A stretch of DNA of 64,000 nt, taken from assembly GCF_947488135.1 (NCBI RefSeq), contig NZ_CANKYW010000007.1, forward strand, positions 124,001 to 188,000. The letters run 5' to 3'. Shown here one piece after another: positions 63,395-64,000 of the stretch. Source of the stretch: an uncultured Marivita sp. Its GTDB lineage: Bacteria > Pseudomonadota > Alphaproteobacteria > Rhodobacterales > Rhodobacteraceae. Position 1 is the first letter of the stretch; each line of letters begins with the position of its first letter. The notes under the pieces are model-generated. The model was given only the letters and a program-made list of their open reading frames with translations, had not been told where the DNA came from and made no database searches. A program made the position numbers and the translations under genes.

Positions 63395-63547
63395 GTCATC
63401 ACCGGGACTTTGCCGATGATCCCTGCATTCAGAGGTCCTCGGGTCAAGCCCGAGGACGACGAGCGCCCCTCTATCCTCATGTCATCACCGGGCTCGCCCC
63501 GGTGATCTCTACGGTCAGAGGTCCTCGGGCCGAGCCCGAGGACGACG
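63395..63547. repeat. Two 67-bp double-hairpin repeat units
   Basis: Unit A (63395-63461) and unit B (63481-63547) have identical length and an 86-bp period. Each begins GTCATCACCGGG and ends in a hairpin CCTCGGG-N5-CCCGAGG followed by ACGACG. Unit B also keeps a first hairpin ATCACCGG/CCGGTGAT that has decayed in unit A. They resemble a dispersed palindromic repeat of Rhodobacterales genomes. Confidence 0.8.
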
Positions 63548-63559
63548 TGGTATAAAGGC

Positions 63560-64000
63560 TTACTGCCAGGACTGGATCAGCTCGTCATAGGAGACGGTCT
63601 GCGGTTCCTCGTCCTCGTTCTCCAGCTTGGGATACGGCGCACCCGGCTGGTCGAACCAGTACTGCGCATCCCGCTCTTCGTTGAGAACCGGGCCAAGATC
63701 GCCCTGGACACCTGCGCGCTCAAGACGTTCGAGTACGCGTTCCTGGTCTTCGCACAGTGCATCGAGCGCTTCCTGCGGGGTTTTCGCACCGGACATTGCG
63801 TCGCCGATGTTCTGCCACCACAGCTGTGCCAGCTTCGGGTAATCCGGAACGTTGGTACCGGTCGGAGACCATGCGACACGGGCCGGGGAACGGTAGAATT
63901 CCACCAAACCACCCAACTTGTCCGCACGCTCTGTGAAGCTGTCATGCTGCACGGTGCTTTCGCGGATGAAGGTCAGACCCACATGGGACTTCTTCACGTC
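63560..64000 (-). CDS. ABC transporter substrate-binding protein, probable glycerol importer (GlpV-like), partial
   Basis: Only the C-terminal 146 codons are in the window; the gene continues beyond 64000 with no start seen. The ending is typical of the GlpV-type solute-binding protein: TFIRESTVQHDSFTERADKLGGLVEFYRSPARVAWSPTGTNVPDYPKLAQLWWQNI, then NEERDAQYWFDQPGAP and a final VSYDELIQSWQ. Neighbouring glpK on the same strand supports glycerol as ligand. Periplasmic location is expected from the family; the signal peptide is outside the window. Confidence 0.85.
   Translation of the reverse strand, partial: DVKKSHVGLTFIRESTVQHDSFTERADKLGGLVEFYRSPARVAWSPTGTNVPDYPKLAQLWWQNIGDAMSGAKTPQEALDALCEDQERVLERLERAGVQGDLGPVLNEERDAQYWFDQPGAPYPKLENEDEEPQTVSYDELIQSWQ

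Overview
This window comes from a GC-rich alphaproteobacterium of the order Rhodobacterales (Roseobacter/Rhodobacter group). The evidence is gene content: a complete RcGTA-type gene transfer agent cluster, a PccR-type regulator beside propionyl-CoA carboxylase, bacteriochlorophyll genes bchE-bchJ, YeeE/YedE sulfur transporters behind a BigR/SqrR-type operator, and several small lipoproteins and families typical of that order. The genus cannot be fixed from the sequence alone. No rRNA, tRNA or CRISPR array was seen.

Layout. 1-11162 (minus): structural genes of a gene transfer agent, from small terminase (gp1) to the host-interaction protein (gp15, cut by the window edge). 11411-14612 (minus): TauE/SafE permease, mltG and fabF. 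14613-15902: two copies of a 40-bp twin-palindrome repeat, a putative glycosyltransferase, and a promoter with a tiny ORF ahead of rsgA. 17075-19657: a self-contained module of MFS permease, NTF2-like protein and divergent GAF/LuxR-type regulator. 19927-30562: a peptide-type ABC importer with a divergent operon of two M20 hydrolases, an FAD amino-acid oxidase and an EEP phosphoesterase. 30778-35480: YeeE/YedE transporter and housekeeping or hypothetical genes.

35648-46756 is the propionyl-CoA to succinyl-CoA pathway: methylmalonyl-CoA mutase, pccA, pccB, an MFS exporter and the regulator pccR, with TGCAAA-type boxes upstream of pccB and pccR. Small lipoproteins and order-specific hypotheticals, several ending in clear terminators, lie between the two carboxylase genes. 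An IS110 element with a premature stop follows pccR, next to a third copy of the twin palindrome. 47947-51158 holds ampD, an excalibur-like lipoprotein, gatA and gatC; 51277-52476 an HWE histidine kinase.

52660-54925 is bchJ-bchE, standing apart from any other photosynthesis gene in the window, with an FNR-type box and a PpsR/CrtJ-type box upstream. The rest holds a UPF0173 metallo-hydrolase, an OmpA protein with an acidic repeat region, an O-acetylhomoserine sulfhydrylase-type enzyme, a quinone oxidoreductase, a split YeeE/YedE pair behind a SqrR-type operator plus an FNR-type box, glpK, and the end of a probable glycerol ABC transporter binding protein.

The most interesting signals are regulatory. 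bchE and the YeeE/YedE pair share one promoter layout: an FNR box about 42 bp upstream of a repressor palindrome (PpsR-type or SqrR-type). Other signals are the exactly 40-bp twin palindrome found three times, the PccR box clusters, and an IS110 transposase inactivated by one in-frame stop. I did not find a clearly new multi-gene defence or mobile system.
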